Shown: positions 10,400-22,124 of the stretch, in pieces
How positions within the stretch are numbered: the stretch's first letter is position 1
Layout of the letters: each line of letters starts with the position of its first letter
Assembly (NCBI GenBank): GCA_029204225.1
Contig: CM055114.1
Coordinates: forward strand, 16,947,502-17,011,501
DNA length: 64,000 bases
Origin: Diphasiastrum complanatum
Taxonomy: Eukaryota > Streptophyta > Lycopodiopsida > Lycopodiales > Lycopodiaceae
Direction: 5' to 3'
Made by a program: the position numbers and the translations under genes
The notes under the pieces: model-generated
Database searches by the model: none
What the model was told of the DNA's origin: nothing
Seen by the model: the letters and a program-made list of their open reading frames with translations, nothing else

Positions 10400-12544
10400 T
10401 ACAGTACCCTACTGTATTTCACACGTGCGAAACCAAAAATACCAATAAATGATCATTCTACACATAGAATTGCAAGATAACATCATGAGAGTGCACCAAT
10501 GAGTAGTAGAACCCAAAGAGAACCATGTATAATGATGAAATGAGAGAGAGAAGAGAGAAGATACCTTTATCCACGAGTTACAACAATATATAACAGGTTC
10601 AAGCCCTACTTTGCCACTTGGATTTCCCTCCAATATGAAAAACCCTACTATTTTGGGACTAGATTCAATGTACCCAAAGTTCAAATTTGAATCTCTCTCA
10701 AACTCGACTACCAACTTTCCCACACTTTCAAAAAGTGTTTATTGAATGTATTTTAAACTAATATAACTTCAAGAAAGTTTATCTCTAAGTCTAAAATGAG
10801 TTTTGGCCTCAATTGACAATTTACCAAAATATGACTAAACTTGTTGAAATCTCTCACACTCCCTCTTCAACTAGTTTTGGCATAGTTTTAACCATACTAC
10901 TTTGATCCAACTTTAGAATGATCTCAATCCTGACTATTGATCTCCTTTCTAAGGTTCTAAAGTATCTTTCATAATTGATATAGAGAATAGTGTCCAAATT
11001 GGATGCTTCACAATTTCTTACATCAATTTTACACATGAAGATGTAACTAGAACATGAAAAACCAAATACAATGTAAATGAAATGATTCCTCCATGTTTCA
11101 AACTTTGAACTCTCTGGAAAATTATAGCAACCAAACAATAAATGTGATTGATGACCATTTGCTTGCTTGTCTCCTCCAACTTTGTCCTTTCTTGATATGT
11201 CTCCACCATAAAACTCCATGAATGAGCCTCCATCTCCATCTTGCCACAAGATATCATCAACACTTGATGACTTGGCCATGACCGAGTGACATAATGAACC
11301 TCCAATAGCTTAATTTCCATCAGCAAAACCAGCCAAGAATGCTAGTACAACTCCAACAATAAGATGTTGCAAGACAATGTAGCAGTTTGTCCATATCTTG
11401 ACAATTTGCACACATTCACATGAAATAGCTCAAAGATGAGACAGAACAAGTAAATTAAATTTGAAAAACACCTCCTTGCTGCTCCTTTGACCTTACTTGA
11501 GTCTTCAAACACTTGCAAAAACATATCCATAACATCTTTTCCAAATAACCTTCCTTTGATGCTCTTGAGTAGCTCCAAATTGCCACCTTTCCTTTTGTGT
11601 TGTTGAAGCCCTTTGAGACCAACCTCTTGATCTTCCTCATGATCATCAAAATCATTGAGAAAACTTTGTTTTTCAGATCCATTACATTTAGGAAAAATCA
11701 TGAAGACATCCATCTACTTGCATAGCATCATCTACACAAGAAGATTCTCCAAAACGTGTGAGTAGATCAACAAGTGTCTCTTCCACTTAATTACCTTTAT
11801 CTTGATCAACAAAGATATCAAAGATATGAATATCTTCAGACTTGAACCTCTGGAAATACTCCCTCTTAAACATATGATCTAGATCCAACAAGATCTAATC
11901 AATGCTTGATCTAGAATTTCCACAAAGGTTAGTGAAAACAATGCCACCATCATAAATCAAAAGATAGATTCCAAACTTTCCATACAACATGAAGTAGAGT
12001 AGGTGAAGATGAGTACAATCTCATGAACTTTTACACTTCCTAAACTTGAAACACACTCTTAAAAGGTCCAAAAACATCAAACATAAGAGATCCAATCAAA
12101 TTTAGGGTTTTGACAAATGTACAAAAAATTGAATCTTGCAAATGCTACAAAGTTGATATACTATATTGTAGAATGCAATAAGACCTATTCATAGCAATTA
12201 AAGTTGCCACATTCCACCAATTATAGAGTGAAATCAGCCTACCTCAATAATTTTGCATTCTATTGAGTTTTGATTTACAAAAAATCAATTCTACACTTGA
12301 AAAATGTTTGATTTTTAGTAGAAAATCAATCTAGCATGCTCTAGAATTGGTAGCTCCTCCAAATTCTTGCTATATAAGGCTAATCCTTCAAGTAAACTAC
12401 ACCAAAGCTCTGATACCATGTGAAGAATTTCATATCACTAAGATCCAATATGTACCTTTGACCTTTGGTTATGAAAGATAACACAACTAGCACCATTGAC
12501 AATGTAGAAACCTAGCTCTATCAATCCATAGAAGCCTCAAACTC
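10400..12544 (-). mobile_element. Degraded minus-strand LTR element, cut by a Gypsy LTR
   Basis: Two boundary signals face each other on the minus strand. GAAGAGGGAG|TGTGAGAGATTTC at 10857-10870 fits a polypurine tract and the start of a 3' LTR, whose TATATA lies near 10588. ACA|TGGTATCAGAGC at 12407-12421 fits the end of a 5' LTR plus a tRNA-Met primer-binding site. The 1.5-kb interior has no recognisable gag or pol; the minus-strand frame 11342-11713 (start MDVFMIFPKCNGSEKQSFLN) is unknown. The 5' LTR is interrupted at 12545 by the Gypsy LTR. Confidence 0.5.
12407..12418 (-). other. Primer-binding site (initiator tRNA-Met type)
   Basis: The minus strand reads TGGTATCAGAGC, the standard Copia primer-binding sequence, directly after an LTR-like end in ACA. 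Confidence 0.75.
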
Positions 12545-13608
12545 TGTTGGTTGATTTTGACGAATCCCCAAGATACTCGGACAGAGCAACTCAAGAGCAC
12601 CTCTCACCTTAGACCGAGAAGGCCTCTGAGAATATGAGACGAACGAAGACTGAGAGCCGAGAAATACTAGTAGTTATGACAAGCAAGAACTGTGTAAGCC
12701 TCATGGTGAATCCCAAAAGATGGAATGACCATGTAGGAACCAGTATTTTTAGGCAAATGTAATAAATGCAAGTAGACCCCTCCTAAAGAAAGTAGAGTAA
12801 GCCACCTTTTGATGGTGACCTCTAGTGGAGAGCATTATTCCACTTGTAATTTGTGAAATGTGGAAATTCCACTAGGATGCCACCTAAGGAGCTCTCTTGC
12901 TTCACGAGTTTGGTGCATCCATTGAGCTCCTTGATCATGCTTGTTTCTTGAGTGATGCATTTATGATCTTGCCCTTCCCTCCTTTTGTGTGTGGTTGTGG
13001 ACTATAGAGTGGATTAGATTTGCTGCTTTCGTAGAGTGGATTAGTTTCTTTTTTTGTTTGTGGATTAATGTAGGAACCAGCATTCAGGTAAACTAAATAG
13101 GCTGGATGTGTGGTGTAGTTCTTGCATATCTCTTTACAGTCCAGTTCTTGATGTTGTTGGGATGTCCAAGAATCAATAGACTGGTTGGTTTCTTGATTCT
13201 TGGACTTCTAACATGTTGTAAATTAGTCAATTTATGCAAGTGTAGCTCAGTGTTAGTAAAGTGTAGGCTCTGATTCAGTTTGTTTTAAGAGTAGGTAGCT
13301 GTAGAATCTACAGAATGTTCATTTGGGCTGTATGTTGATCTAAATGAATGTTCTTGGCTTGCATCTATGTATGAATGTAAGTGCATTCAAGAGAGTTCGA
13401 CCTTGAGTAGTCCTCTAACAGACAGGACAAAAATATACTACAACGAGAATCTGTCCCTTCTGCTTGGTTTGGCATTGTAAGATCAAGAAGACTTCTAACG
13501 AATGCCATGAGACCTGGTAATAGGCAGAATACCAAGCCGTAGAAGCTGTAAGCAAGAAGTAAAAGAACCGTAGTAAACAGATCCTATGGAGCAGGGGATC
13601 TGTCAACA
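12545..13608 (+). mobile_element. 5' LTR of Gypsy family A
   Basis: Starts TGTTGGTTGATTTTGAC and ends CTGTCAACA, so it has matching TGTTG/CAACA ends, and is followed by a primer-binding site. Homologous copies lie at 56987-58130 (minus), 60340-60462 (minus, truncated) and 61990-62400 (plus, partial). Compared with the 58-kb copy it lacks about 80-90 bp near 12905, including the TATATATA element, so its own promoter is probably dead. Confidence 0.87.
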
Positions 13609-13610
13609 GT

Positions 13611-13628
13611 TGGCACCGTTGCTACTTG
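13611..13628 (+). other. Primer-binding site of Gypsy family A
   Basis: TGGCACCGTTGCTACTTG lies two bases after the LTR end. It resembles TGGCGCCGTTGCC, the tRNA-Asp-type site of Athila/Tat-like plant Gypsy elements. The family-A copy at 62402 carries TGGCCCGTTGCCACTTG at the same place. Confidence 0.75.
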
Positions 13629-13864
13629 TACTCCGCGGCATTCTACATACAGAAGGACCGCAACCTTGTCCACGTTCAGATCCTTGCAAACAAACTCCAA
13701 ATTGTTAAACACATATGAGTTTCGACAACTTGAACAGAGCCACATTGTTGACTGCATCATTACCCAAATCCACAAGTTGTTAGACTTGCCATCACTTGTA
13801 AGCAAACACACTAACAGACCTGGATTTTCTTCTATCCAAGCTCCCGCTCCTCCAGTTTTCTCAC

Positions 13865-14770
13865 ACTTCAAATCTCAACCGGAGCCCAACCTAAATCTCA
13901 ACCGAAGGACCAGCTTACATCTCAATTGAAGCCAATTGTCCATATCTCAACCAACGCACTACCTCACATCTCAACCGACGCACTACATCAGATCTCACAA
14001 TCTGACAGATTTCAACCGACACACTACATCAGATCTCACAATCTGACAGATCTCAACCGACGCACTGCCTCAGATTTCAACCAGAACACAACATTTCCAC
14101 TGACGGTGCCCTGTGAAATCTCGACCGATGGCCCTCAATCAAATCTCAACCGACGGCCATTCAGTCCAATCTCAACCGACGGCCTCAGTGAGATCTCAAC
14201 CGACGGCCTCAGTGAAATCTCAACCGATGGCCACAATCAGATCTCAACCGACGGATTGCTATCAAATCTCAACCGACGGCCCACTATCAAATCTCAATTG
14301 ACGACCATTCAGTCAGATCTCAACCGATGGTCATTCAGTCCAATCTCAACCGACGGACTCAGTGAGATCTCAACCGACGGCCTCAGTGAAATCTCAACCG
14401 ACGGCCACAGTCAGATCTCAACCGTCGGACTGCTATCAAATCTCAACCGACGACCCACTGTCAAATCGGAACCAACGGCCTCAGTAAAATCTCAACCGAC
14501 GGCCTCAGTCAAATCTCAACCGACGGCCACTGTTAAATCTCAACCGACGGCCCTCAATCAAATGTCAATCAACGACCACTGTTAAATCTCAACCGACGGC
14601 CACAGTCAGATCTCAACCGACGGCCTGCTATCAGATCTCAACTGACGGCCATTCAGTCAGATCTCAACCGACGGACTCAGTGAGATCTCAACCGACGACC
14701 ATTCTATCAGATCTCAACTGACGACCTCAGTGAAATCTCAATCGACAACCATTCAATCCAATCTCACCCG
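13865..14770 (+). repeat. Minisatellite 3, 24-bp unit, in the Gypsy A leader
   Basis: About 35 copies of ATCTCAACCGACGGCC plus a variable tail such as TCAGTGAA. In the regular part the period is 24 bp, so one 219-codon open frame (13926-14585) encodes eight-residue repeats (for example SEISTDGL) and another frame encodes SVKSQPTA. It lies between the primer-binding site and gag. The frames are probably a by-product of the repeat. Confidence 0.96.
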
Positions 14771-16831
14771 ACGACCTGCTTCACGGCCCAGATCCACGCT
14801 AGACCACAAACCTTTCCAACGACGATCAGGACTGACGAGCACGACATACCTCAAATACACAGCTTGCATCGACGATTCTGACAATCTATCTATCTATCTG
14901 CAACGTTGTAACAACTACATGAGAACAACTCCACGAGCCAGCATCTGCATTGGGCCATAACGACCGCATCCAGCTGTAACAACCGCCTTGAGCCGTAGCA
15001 ATCGCCACAACCACTCCCGTCTATCGTCATCACCACATCCACCGTACACCCACCGCACATAACTCACCTCACTACCTCCGCTTGGAACCGCAACCAACAC
15101 ACATTTGTCCACATACATAACCAGCCGCATTCACCCGCTCTAGCCCACACTACGGCCATTGCGACCACATTACAATCATCGCCATCGCGTTGATCCCTAG
15201 TGCCCTTCCTTGAATCGTAGTAACAGCAATTAACCGCTCCAATACACTTACATTGTAGTGTTTAGATTGGACCACATCCACTTTTCCAACCCCTTCCGCC
15301 TTCAACAACAATTGACAGCACCAACCACAACTCACCGCATTCACTAATGCACTGGCCTGACCACATTGAATTCCACTCTGCCTTCAGCCGCAACTGACCG
15401 CAATCACGCAGACCAACAACCATTGCAAGCAACAACAAACCACAACAATCCGCAATCCCACCGTATTCACCCGCACATCACCTCCACACTTACACCGTAA
15501 GCACCACAATCCAATAACATCATTTCTTCACCCGTATTCCAATACAATACATCGTTGCACTGCAGTAAGCACCACTAACCGCAAACACCCGCACCCCAGC
15601 TACATTCCTCCTTGAATCGCAATCCAAACACACACCGCCTTCCTCCACCATTCAACCGTGCACAACGCATTTCCCCGTATACAACTACAACAACCATCAC
15701 CAGCTCACATTCACCACACACACCACCATCACACCACATCGACCCTTAACCGAATCGCTTGAACCGTTACTATCGCATTGAACCGCACCAAACCGCCTTC
15801 AACCGCAAATAAAACACCTTCTAATTACCACCGCTACAACCACATGCCCACACACCCCATATCCATTCACCCTCGCACTGTCGTACCTCACCTTAGGCCG
15901 CATTCCATCCACAAATAGCCACCTTCTAACCGCATCCACATTACCACCGCGAACCACCCTTTTCACCCATCCCAACCGCAATAGTCCGCCCTCGACCCAT
16001 TACGACTACACACCGACTACCTCCACATAGCACTGCCACTGCACGCAAACATTCGCTAAAACCGCACTCACCCGTCTCCAACGTAATAAACCGCATCCCT
16101 CCGTCCTCAACCACATTAGACCGCAATCTACCATAGCCACCGCATTATTCCACAAACACCACCTTACGACTGCACAGAGACCCTTCACCCGCAAACTATC
16201 CCATTCCATCCGCAAACAGCCACCATCTAACTGCATCCGCATTGCACCACACTCACACTCACAGTCAACCGTAGAAACCGCAATCACACCACCTCCACCC
16301 TTCAACCGTGGAGAACGCATTTGTAGACAGTTCACTCCATTCACCCTTGAATCACACTACCCCGCAATCCACTGTAAACCCATAGCACATAACTCACCTA
16401 ATTACCTCCACATAGAAGTGCAACTGAACCACATTCATCCACCTCCATCCGCATACACCGTCCCGACGGCCTTCCGTCGCAAACAGCCGCAATCACCCAG
16501 ACCATCTTATAATCCAATTCATCTGCACTATAACAAACCGCCCGTCAACCCCCAACACACAACCCTCTGCCTGCCTCCACCCTTGAACCGGGGAGAACGC
16601 AATTGACCAATGACATCACCATCGAAACCGCATGTAACCGTAGACACTGCATATACCCCTAGAAATCATTAACAGATCACATATCACAACTGAACGCAAT
16701 CACCCACAAATAACCGCAACCCACCGTAACCATAAACCGCCTCCACCGTAAACCATAGGGACGTCCAAAAAAAAAAAATCCAAAAACACCCAAAACTCAT
16801 ACCCAACGCCAAAAAGACACACCACTCCTCA
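14771..16831 (+). other. G-poor, ACCGCA-rich leader of Gypsy A
   Basis: Two kilobases dominated by A and C, with endless variants of ACCGCA, CCGCATTCACC and CAACCGC, and few G outside CG. No convincing coding frame was seen on either strand; the Val/Gly-rich minus-strand frames reflect composition. It is the untranslated leader between the minisatellite and gag. Confidence 0.7.
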
Positions 16832-18260
16832 ATGGACCAACAACAAGATCCGAAAGTCCCAGAAGATTATCCATACGAGGTCAGGTCCCCTGTAGCTGAA
16901 CAAATCAGACGTCATAGGTTCTATCAAATGAGGGCCGAACTACAAGACCAATCAACAAACCCATTCGAGGGACAAGAACCTGATAGAGCCGAGTCTTCAC
17001 GAGCACAAGCCCATTTTTCTGGTGTTGAGCCCTCACGGGTCAAAATTAACCCCAATGGAGTTTTTGCTACCCACGGAGCTCATCTTGAGAGACATACACC
17101 CAAGCTCGATCTACCAAAGTTTGACGGTACTTCAGACCCTCAAAGCTTTTTGCAAATCTTTGAGAATGCATGTGATGTGTATGGCGAAACATCTCCCAAT
17201 GCTATGGTCCAACTATTTTCAATGACCATGATCGCTAAAGCACGTGATTGGTTTTTCAACCTTGATCGTGACAAAAAGACAGACTGGTCAATTTTGAAAG
17301 AATCCTTTATCCAGCGTTTTAAGCCCTTTCACTTGATCGAGAGCCCTTTTGTCAAATTGAGTAGCATCAAAATGACAAAAGACGAACGTGTACGAGACTA
17401 TATCGAGCGTTTCAAACGCCTCAAAAGTCAAGTCCAAGAACAGCCCTTCGAACAGATGCTCATCATCTGGTTTTTAGTCGGCCTTCCAAGGTGGATTAGA
17501 CGCGAGCTTAAATCCAATGATGAATATATGAGCTTAAAGTTAGCTATGTCTGATGCCATCAAGGAAGAAGATGAAGGATCAGATGTTGACGAATCCAGGG
17601 AAAGGTGAGCACCACGTGCTCTTGTCCATGAGTCGAAGCCGATCGAGGACACTCGAGATGTCTGGTCAGTCAAACCCTACACAGGTACCTTATAGACGAA
17701 AAACAATATGGTGCCCACATTGTAGGGCTACGCATCCTGTTGATGCTTGTCCTTCATATCGACCTATCCAAGCACATACAGTTCAACAATATGAAGAACA
17801 ACCATCACAGTCTGGAAATGCCTTGCCTTATCATGTATATCCATCTGAAAGTCCAGACCCATTAGCCATACAAGATGGCTATGCTATTATACAAGGGCCA
17901 TTGCACACCAGATGTTTCATCTGTGGTGAAACTGGCCACTTCATGGGTGATTGTCCAGTCAAGACCAAGTACCATGCTGAGTGTCCTGACTGTATCAGAA
18001 AAGACAATTTCAAAGACTGTCCAAAACAACTCCTACCTGCCCATCACGTCAGTTATGAATCCTGATAGGATCCTCACGACAACCACACGAGCACGATAGC
18101 ACCCAACCGCTTAGCCTGTTGCTCACTCGAGAAGTTTCTAGCAAACTTCTACAATATCACACAATACACTAGCTCCATAATGAAAAAAGACAATATGAAA
18201 TGAGTCCTTGTCGAAAGAAAGTGAAACCGATATTCAGTCATTTGCTCCAATTGACAGTTT
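16832..18260 (+). pseudogene. Gypsy family A gag, frameshifted
   Basis: Starts MDQQQDPKVPEDYPYEVRSP and contains the retrotransposon gag domain: KLDLPKFDGTSDPQSFLQIF, then ARDWFFNLDRDKKTDWSILK and the RDYIERFKRLKSQ region (about residues 90-220). A stop after ESRER (17606) and a frameshift separate it from the C-terminal part, which holds WCPHCRATHPVDACPSYRPI and the zinc knuckle CFICGETGHFMGDC (about 17912-17955). Homology to 59.7-60.3 kb (minus) shows gag continuing past the stop at 18063 to about 18250. The product would form virus-like particles. Pol is missing, because a family-B LTR follows at 18324. Confidence 0.9.
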
Positions 18261-18323
18261 TTCTTCCCTTCTACACCTCAAATCTATTTGTAAGTAGCAA
18301 GTGTATCTTGGCTGGTGAGGGAC

Positions 18324-19079
18324 TGTTAGAGGGTTTGCGGATCCCAAGACAATCCTAACCCTAGTTAGTAAGTGAGAGGGATCTAGCACCCTCCTGCGTG
18401 TGTAAGTCCAACCCGATGATCACATAGAGATTTGATTAGTTAAAAGTTAATAAAAGGATTTTGTGGGACTTTTATATCGTAGGGCCTAAATGTCAAGTTA
18501 ATGAATAAAATAGGGGTTCTCACCAAATTTCAATTTCAAATTGGGTCCTCTAATTAATACAAGAGTTTACCACTCTTTTTAGATTTGAATGGGCCAATAG
18601 AATTTTGAGGCCAAGGCCCTCTCCACTATAAATTGGGACAAACTCGAGTTTGTAAATCATGTTCTCTCTTCATTTCTATATAAGCGGTTGAGCCTCTTAT
18701 GAAATAAATTATGAATGTCCTTGCTCTCTATCTCTTTTCCTCCTTCTCTCATGCTTATATTGTATTTGCTAATTGTTAGATCTGAATGTTATTGGGATTA
18801 TATATTCTTATGCTTTTTTGTGAGAGAGAAAGGGAGAGAGAGAGAGAGAGGAAACAAATATCTATCTTATTATGGGTTGTAGTGTTAATTGGTTTAGGGT
18901 TAATGGATGTAGTGTTAATTCGTAGTGTTAATGGATCTTAGAGTTAACTGTGGATCATCCATGCATGCTGGATTTTGTTTTATGCTATCGCTCTCATGGG
19001 ATCGAGAACCTCCGCGTGACGACTAACTTCATCTCCTTGATGCTTCCGTGAAGGATAAGAAATAAAGCCACTAAAATTT
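18324..19079 (+). mobile_element. 5' LTR of Gypsy family B
   Basis: Starts TGTTAGAGGGTTTGCGG and is followed by a tRNA-Asp-type primer-binding site, so it acts as a 5' LTR. The end is placed within a few bases of 19079. It has TATAAATT at 18627-18634 and a perfect 16-bp palindrome at 18638-18653, also present in the inverted copy at 33988-34683. The bases just before it (GGTGAGGGAC) resemble a polypurine tract, so a 3' end of another copy may have joined here. Confidence 0.82.
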
Positions 19080-19097
19080 TGGCACCGTTGTCGAGGA
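19080..19097 (+). other. Primer-binding site of Gypsy family B
   Basis: TGGCACCGTTGTCGAGGA matches 15 of 18 bases of the Athila/Tat-type sequence TGGCGCCGTTGCCGGGGA. It marks the start of the internal region of the second Gypsy element. Confidence 0.8.
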
Positions 19098-20455
19098 GCT
19101 ACGCCAATTTTTCAGATTGCATCATGTTTGGATGAATGTTAGCTTGCATTAGGCATCTTGTTTTGGCATGAATAGAGTTAAAATTGCATTTTAGGGTTAG
19201 ATTGAGGGTGATTTTGCTTGATTTGAGTGGATCCGATTGTTTGAAATCTAGTCTGATTGTTGAGCAGAGAAAGCTATTCAGATCACAATTCTTAAGATTC
19301 ATTTGGATTTGAGAAATCAGGAAAAACAACAAAAATCGATCATTTTTACCAGATTTGAACAAAAAGTAGACAAAATCATCATCAGATATGATAACTTTTT
19401 ACCCTCTTACAAGAAACCTTCACCGAGTTGCAGACACCTTCAGTTTCACTCACAAAATTTTCAGATTGAAGGGCGAAGGTTAATTCCCTACAGATTTGTA
19501 AAAACATTAGAAAAACCATAAAAAATATCAAAAAATCATCAAAACCCTAAAAATACAAAAAAAGAACCTTTGTCCGATTCATTATGCATAGGTGTGATTA
19601 AGATCTATCTACTACCAGGTCGACGAAGATTAATACCAAAAATAGAAGGCCAAAGTGACTATTCATCTAGTTGTTAGTAACCTTTTGTGAAAAAATTATA
19701 ACTTTCTAAACTATCAGTTCTCTGAGAAGAACCTTCGCCAGAGTATGTGTCAGTCCCACTTACTATTTTTGATAATCAGTGAGTTGGGCGAAGGTTTCCC
19801 AAGGGTCAGTTGTCATATTGTCATATTTTTGTCAAAAAGTCTCTTTTTTGTAAAAATATCAATATTACTCATGATTATTCGCCAGATCCTTCACCGAGTT
19901 TTTTGAGGATTCTAAATATAGTAAGTTATCATTTGTGAGTTTGACGAAGATTATGTTTATCAGGATTTTAAAATATCTATTTTTTATCCTTGCCAAGCTG
20001 CAAAAACCCAATTTTTGTCATAAAAAACCTTCGCCACCTCCACCATATATTTATCTGTGTCAGATTTATCCACTATAAGGTCAACGAAGGTTAGTTTTAC
20101 CAGATTTGTTAGAAAACAGCCAGATTAGGGATTTTCTATCAAAAATAGTAGTGAAGAACCTTCGTCGAGTCAACCCTCGTCCAATCAACCTTCGCCTATA
20201 CTATTTTTAGGTTCTGATCTACCAGATCTAGCCTCTATCAAATTTTGAAACCATTTTGTTATAATTTGAGAATGATTATGAAAAATCTTCATTTTAGTGT
20301 CGTCGCTTGATCAAGATCTATTTTTCTAAAAATCAAAAATCTAATTATTTTCAAGTGATAGAGATTTTACAAGTCTGATTTGATTTGATCTAAGATAGGA
20401 TTTTGTTGAAAAGTCTAGATCCAATCTCATTGTCTGATTGACGTAATTTGAAATT
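19098..20455 (+). other. Leader of Gypsy B with repeated AACCTTCGCC / GGCGAAGGTT words
   Basis: No coding frame. About twelve imperfect copies of AACCTTCGCC(G/A)AGT and its reverse complement occur in both orientations between about 19420 and 20200 (for example at about 19470, 19735, 19785, 20025 and 20090). The RNA could therefore fold into several long-range stems. Confidence 0.65.
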
Positions 20456-21290
20456 ATGGCTGAAGGAGGACCAATGAATCCACCACCAATTATTGTTAGA
20501 AGGTCTCCTCATTTAGATATACCAAAGTACAATGGGTTATCTAATTCCATCAGATCTCCAGAACTTTTCTGAATCATGTAGAGTTTATGGTGAAGTATGT
20601 CGACTAGATAAACTTCAATTATTCTCTATGGCCTTAACTGGAGCTGTTCAAGATTGGTTTTATAACCAAGAGAAAGCAGAACATCAAGATTGGGAAGTGA
20701 TTAAAGCCGCTCTCATTACAAGATTTAAGCCTAGGAAATTTAGGGAAGATCCTTTTCTCCTTTTAAGTAAAATAAAATGGGAAAGAGAGAAGCAGTATGA
20801 GATTATATTGAACGGATTAAACACCTCAGATCCGAGTGTGATCGCGATCTAATCAATGACGATGCTTTGATTATGTGGTTTTTAGCAGGTCTGCCTAAAC
20901 GGAGTAGACGCGAGCTGAAAGACCATCTAAATACGCTATGATACAAAGCTCTATGGACGATGCAATTCATGAGGAGAATGAAGATTCTGACAATGAACCA
21001 AATGTTCGAATGTTGCCAGGCAAAATCATGGTGAGGCAATGGCATCAAGTTAGGAGTCAAAGAGGTGGGTGCTTATCTAGCATTGATGCTATTGTAGAGA
21101 AGATGATCGACGAGTTCGAGAAACTTGGTCAAAAGTAACAGATGTAGCTGGAAAAGATGTAGTCTCACCTCGACAAAAAAGTTGAAAGCCTTGGAGGAAT
21201 TCCATGGTAAAGCAAACAAAGAACCTGAAAAGTTTGACCAATACCCATGGTAAGGTCCTCCTAACACCTCACAAGGTTCCGTACCTCCAT
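20456..21290 (+). pseudogene. Gypsy family B gag relic
   Basis: ATG at 20456 begins MAEGGPMNPPPIIVRRSPHL, then DIPKYNG; a frameshift at about 20545 leads to SCRVYGEVCRLDKLQLFSMA, AVQDWFYNQEKAEHQDWEVI and RFKPRKFREDPFLLLSKIK, all typical of the retrotransposon gag domain and parallel to the family-A gag. More frameshifts occur near 20800 and 20940, and after 21140 only traces remain. No zinc knuckle or pol follows. Confidence 0.82.
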
Positions 21291-21429
21291 TCAAGGCATA
21301 GACACCTTCATGCTCTTATTCAATGACTCAAGTACCTTAATCCAAAGGTACCTACCCTTATCCAAGGGTGACTCGCCATTTAGCCCCCAGATACTAAATG
21401 GGCACATAGGGGTTACTGAAGTACTACTA

Positions 21430-21905
21430 GTTACATAGGTATGTAACAAATGTATTCACCACCATTGTCGCTCCTAAGAGCTTTGATTCTTTTGCCTATC
21501 TGCAACTCAGCACGCTCCTTGTATTGCTTGAATAATTGTAAGGCTTCAAATTTGTGCTTCATAAAATATGCAACAGTTCTTTAAGAATAGTCATCAATGA
21601 ATGTAATAAATTTTTTTGCACCAAGCAGTGATGGTGTCAGCATGGGGCCACATGAATCAACATGTACAATGTCTAGCAAATATTTAGATATATGTTCTTG
21701 ATTCGACTTAAATGGCCTTCTTGCCTGTTTTCCTATGATACAACTCTGACAAACAGGAGGATCGACAATTTGAGTCTAAATCAAGAACTAAAGAATGCTT
21801 ATACATGTTAGCAATTGATATATAATTAAGGTGGCCAAGTCTATAATGCCAAATCAATTCTTTGTTCATGGATGTTGAACTACTTAAAGCACGATATAAC
21901 ACTGA
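21430..21905 (-). pseudogene. Copia pre-integrase/integrase fragment
   Basis: On the minus strand the frame from 21902 encodes WHYRLGHLNYISIANMYKHS, the HH part of the Copia pre-integrase finger. Broken frames then lead to AYFMKHKFEALQLFKQYKER and RIKALRSDNGGEY, which carries the second catalytic Asp. Stops and frameshifts occur throughout. No LTR is attached. Confidence 0.8.
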
Positions 21906-22124
21906 GTGAGCCTATCGAGATATCACATATGTGTTGAGCATGTCCAGACAATCCCTAGCACTTGATCTCGACTATCCAATCGACAAAGTTGACCTCCCTG
22001 TCTATCATAGCTCCATCCATGGAAAACAGACTAGGATTTGTTCTAGATCAAGTCATAGGCATGCAACAAAAGATGTTCTAGATGCAAAGCTCATATATTC
22101 AAACTATCAAATATTCCCGAACTA

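Noticed and set aside
15799-16344. Val/Gly/Arg-rich minus-strand frames
   Set aside because: They come from the G-poor plus-strand composition; no start context, motif or homologous copy.
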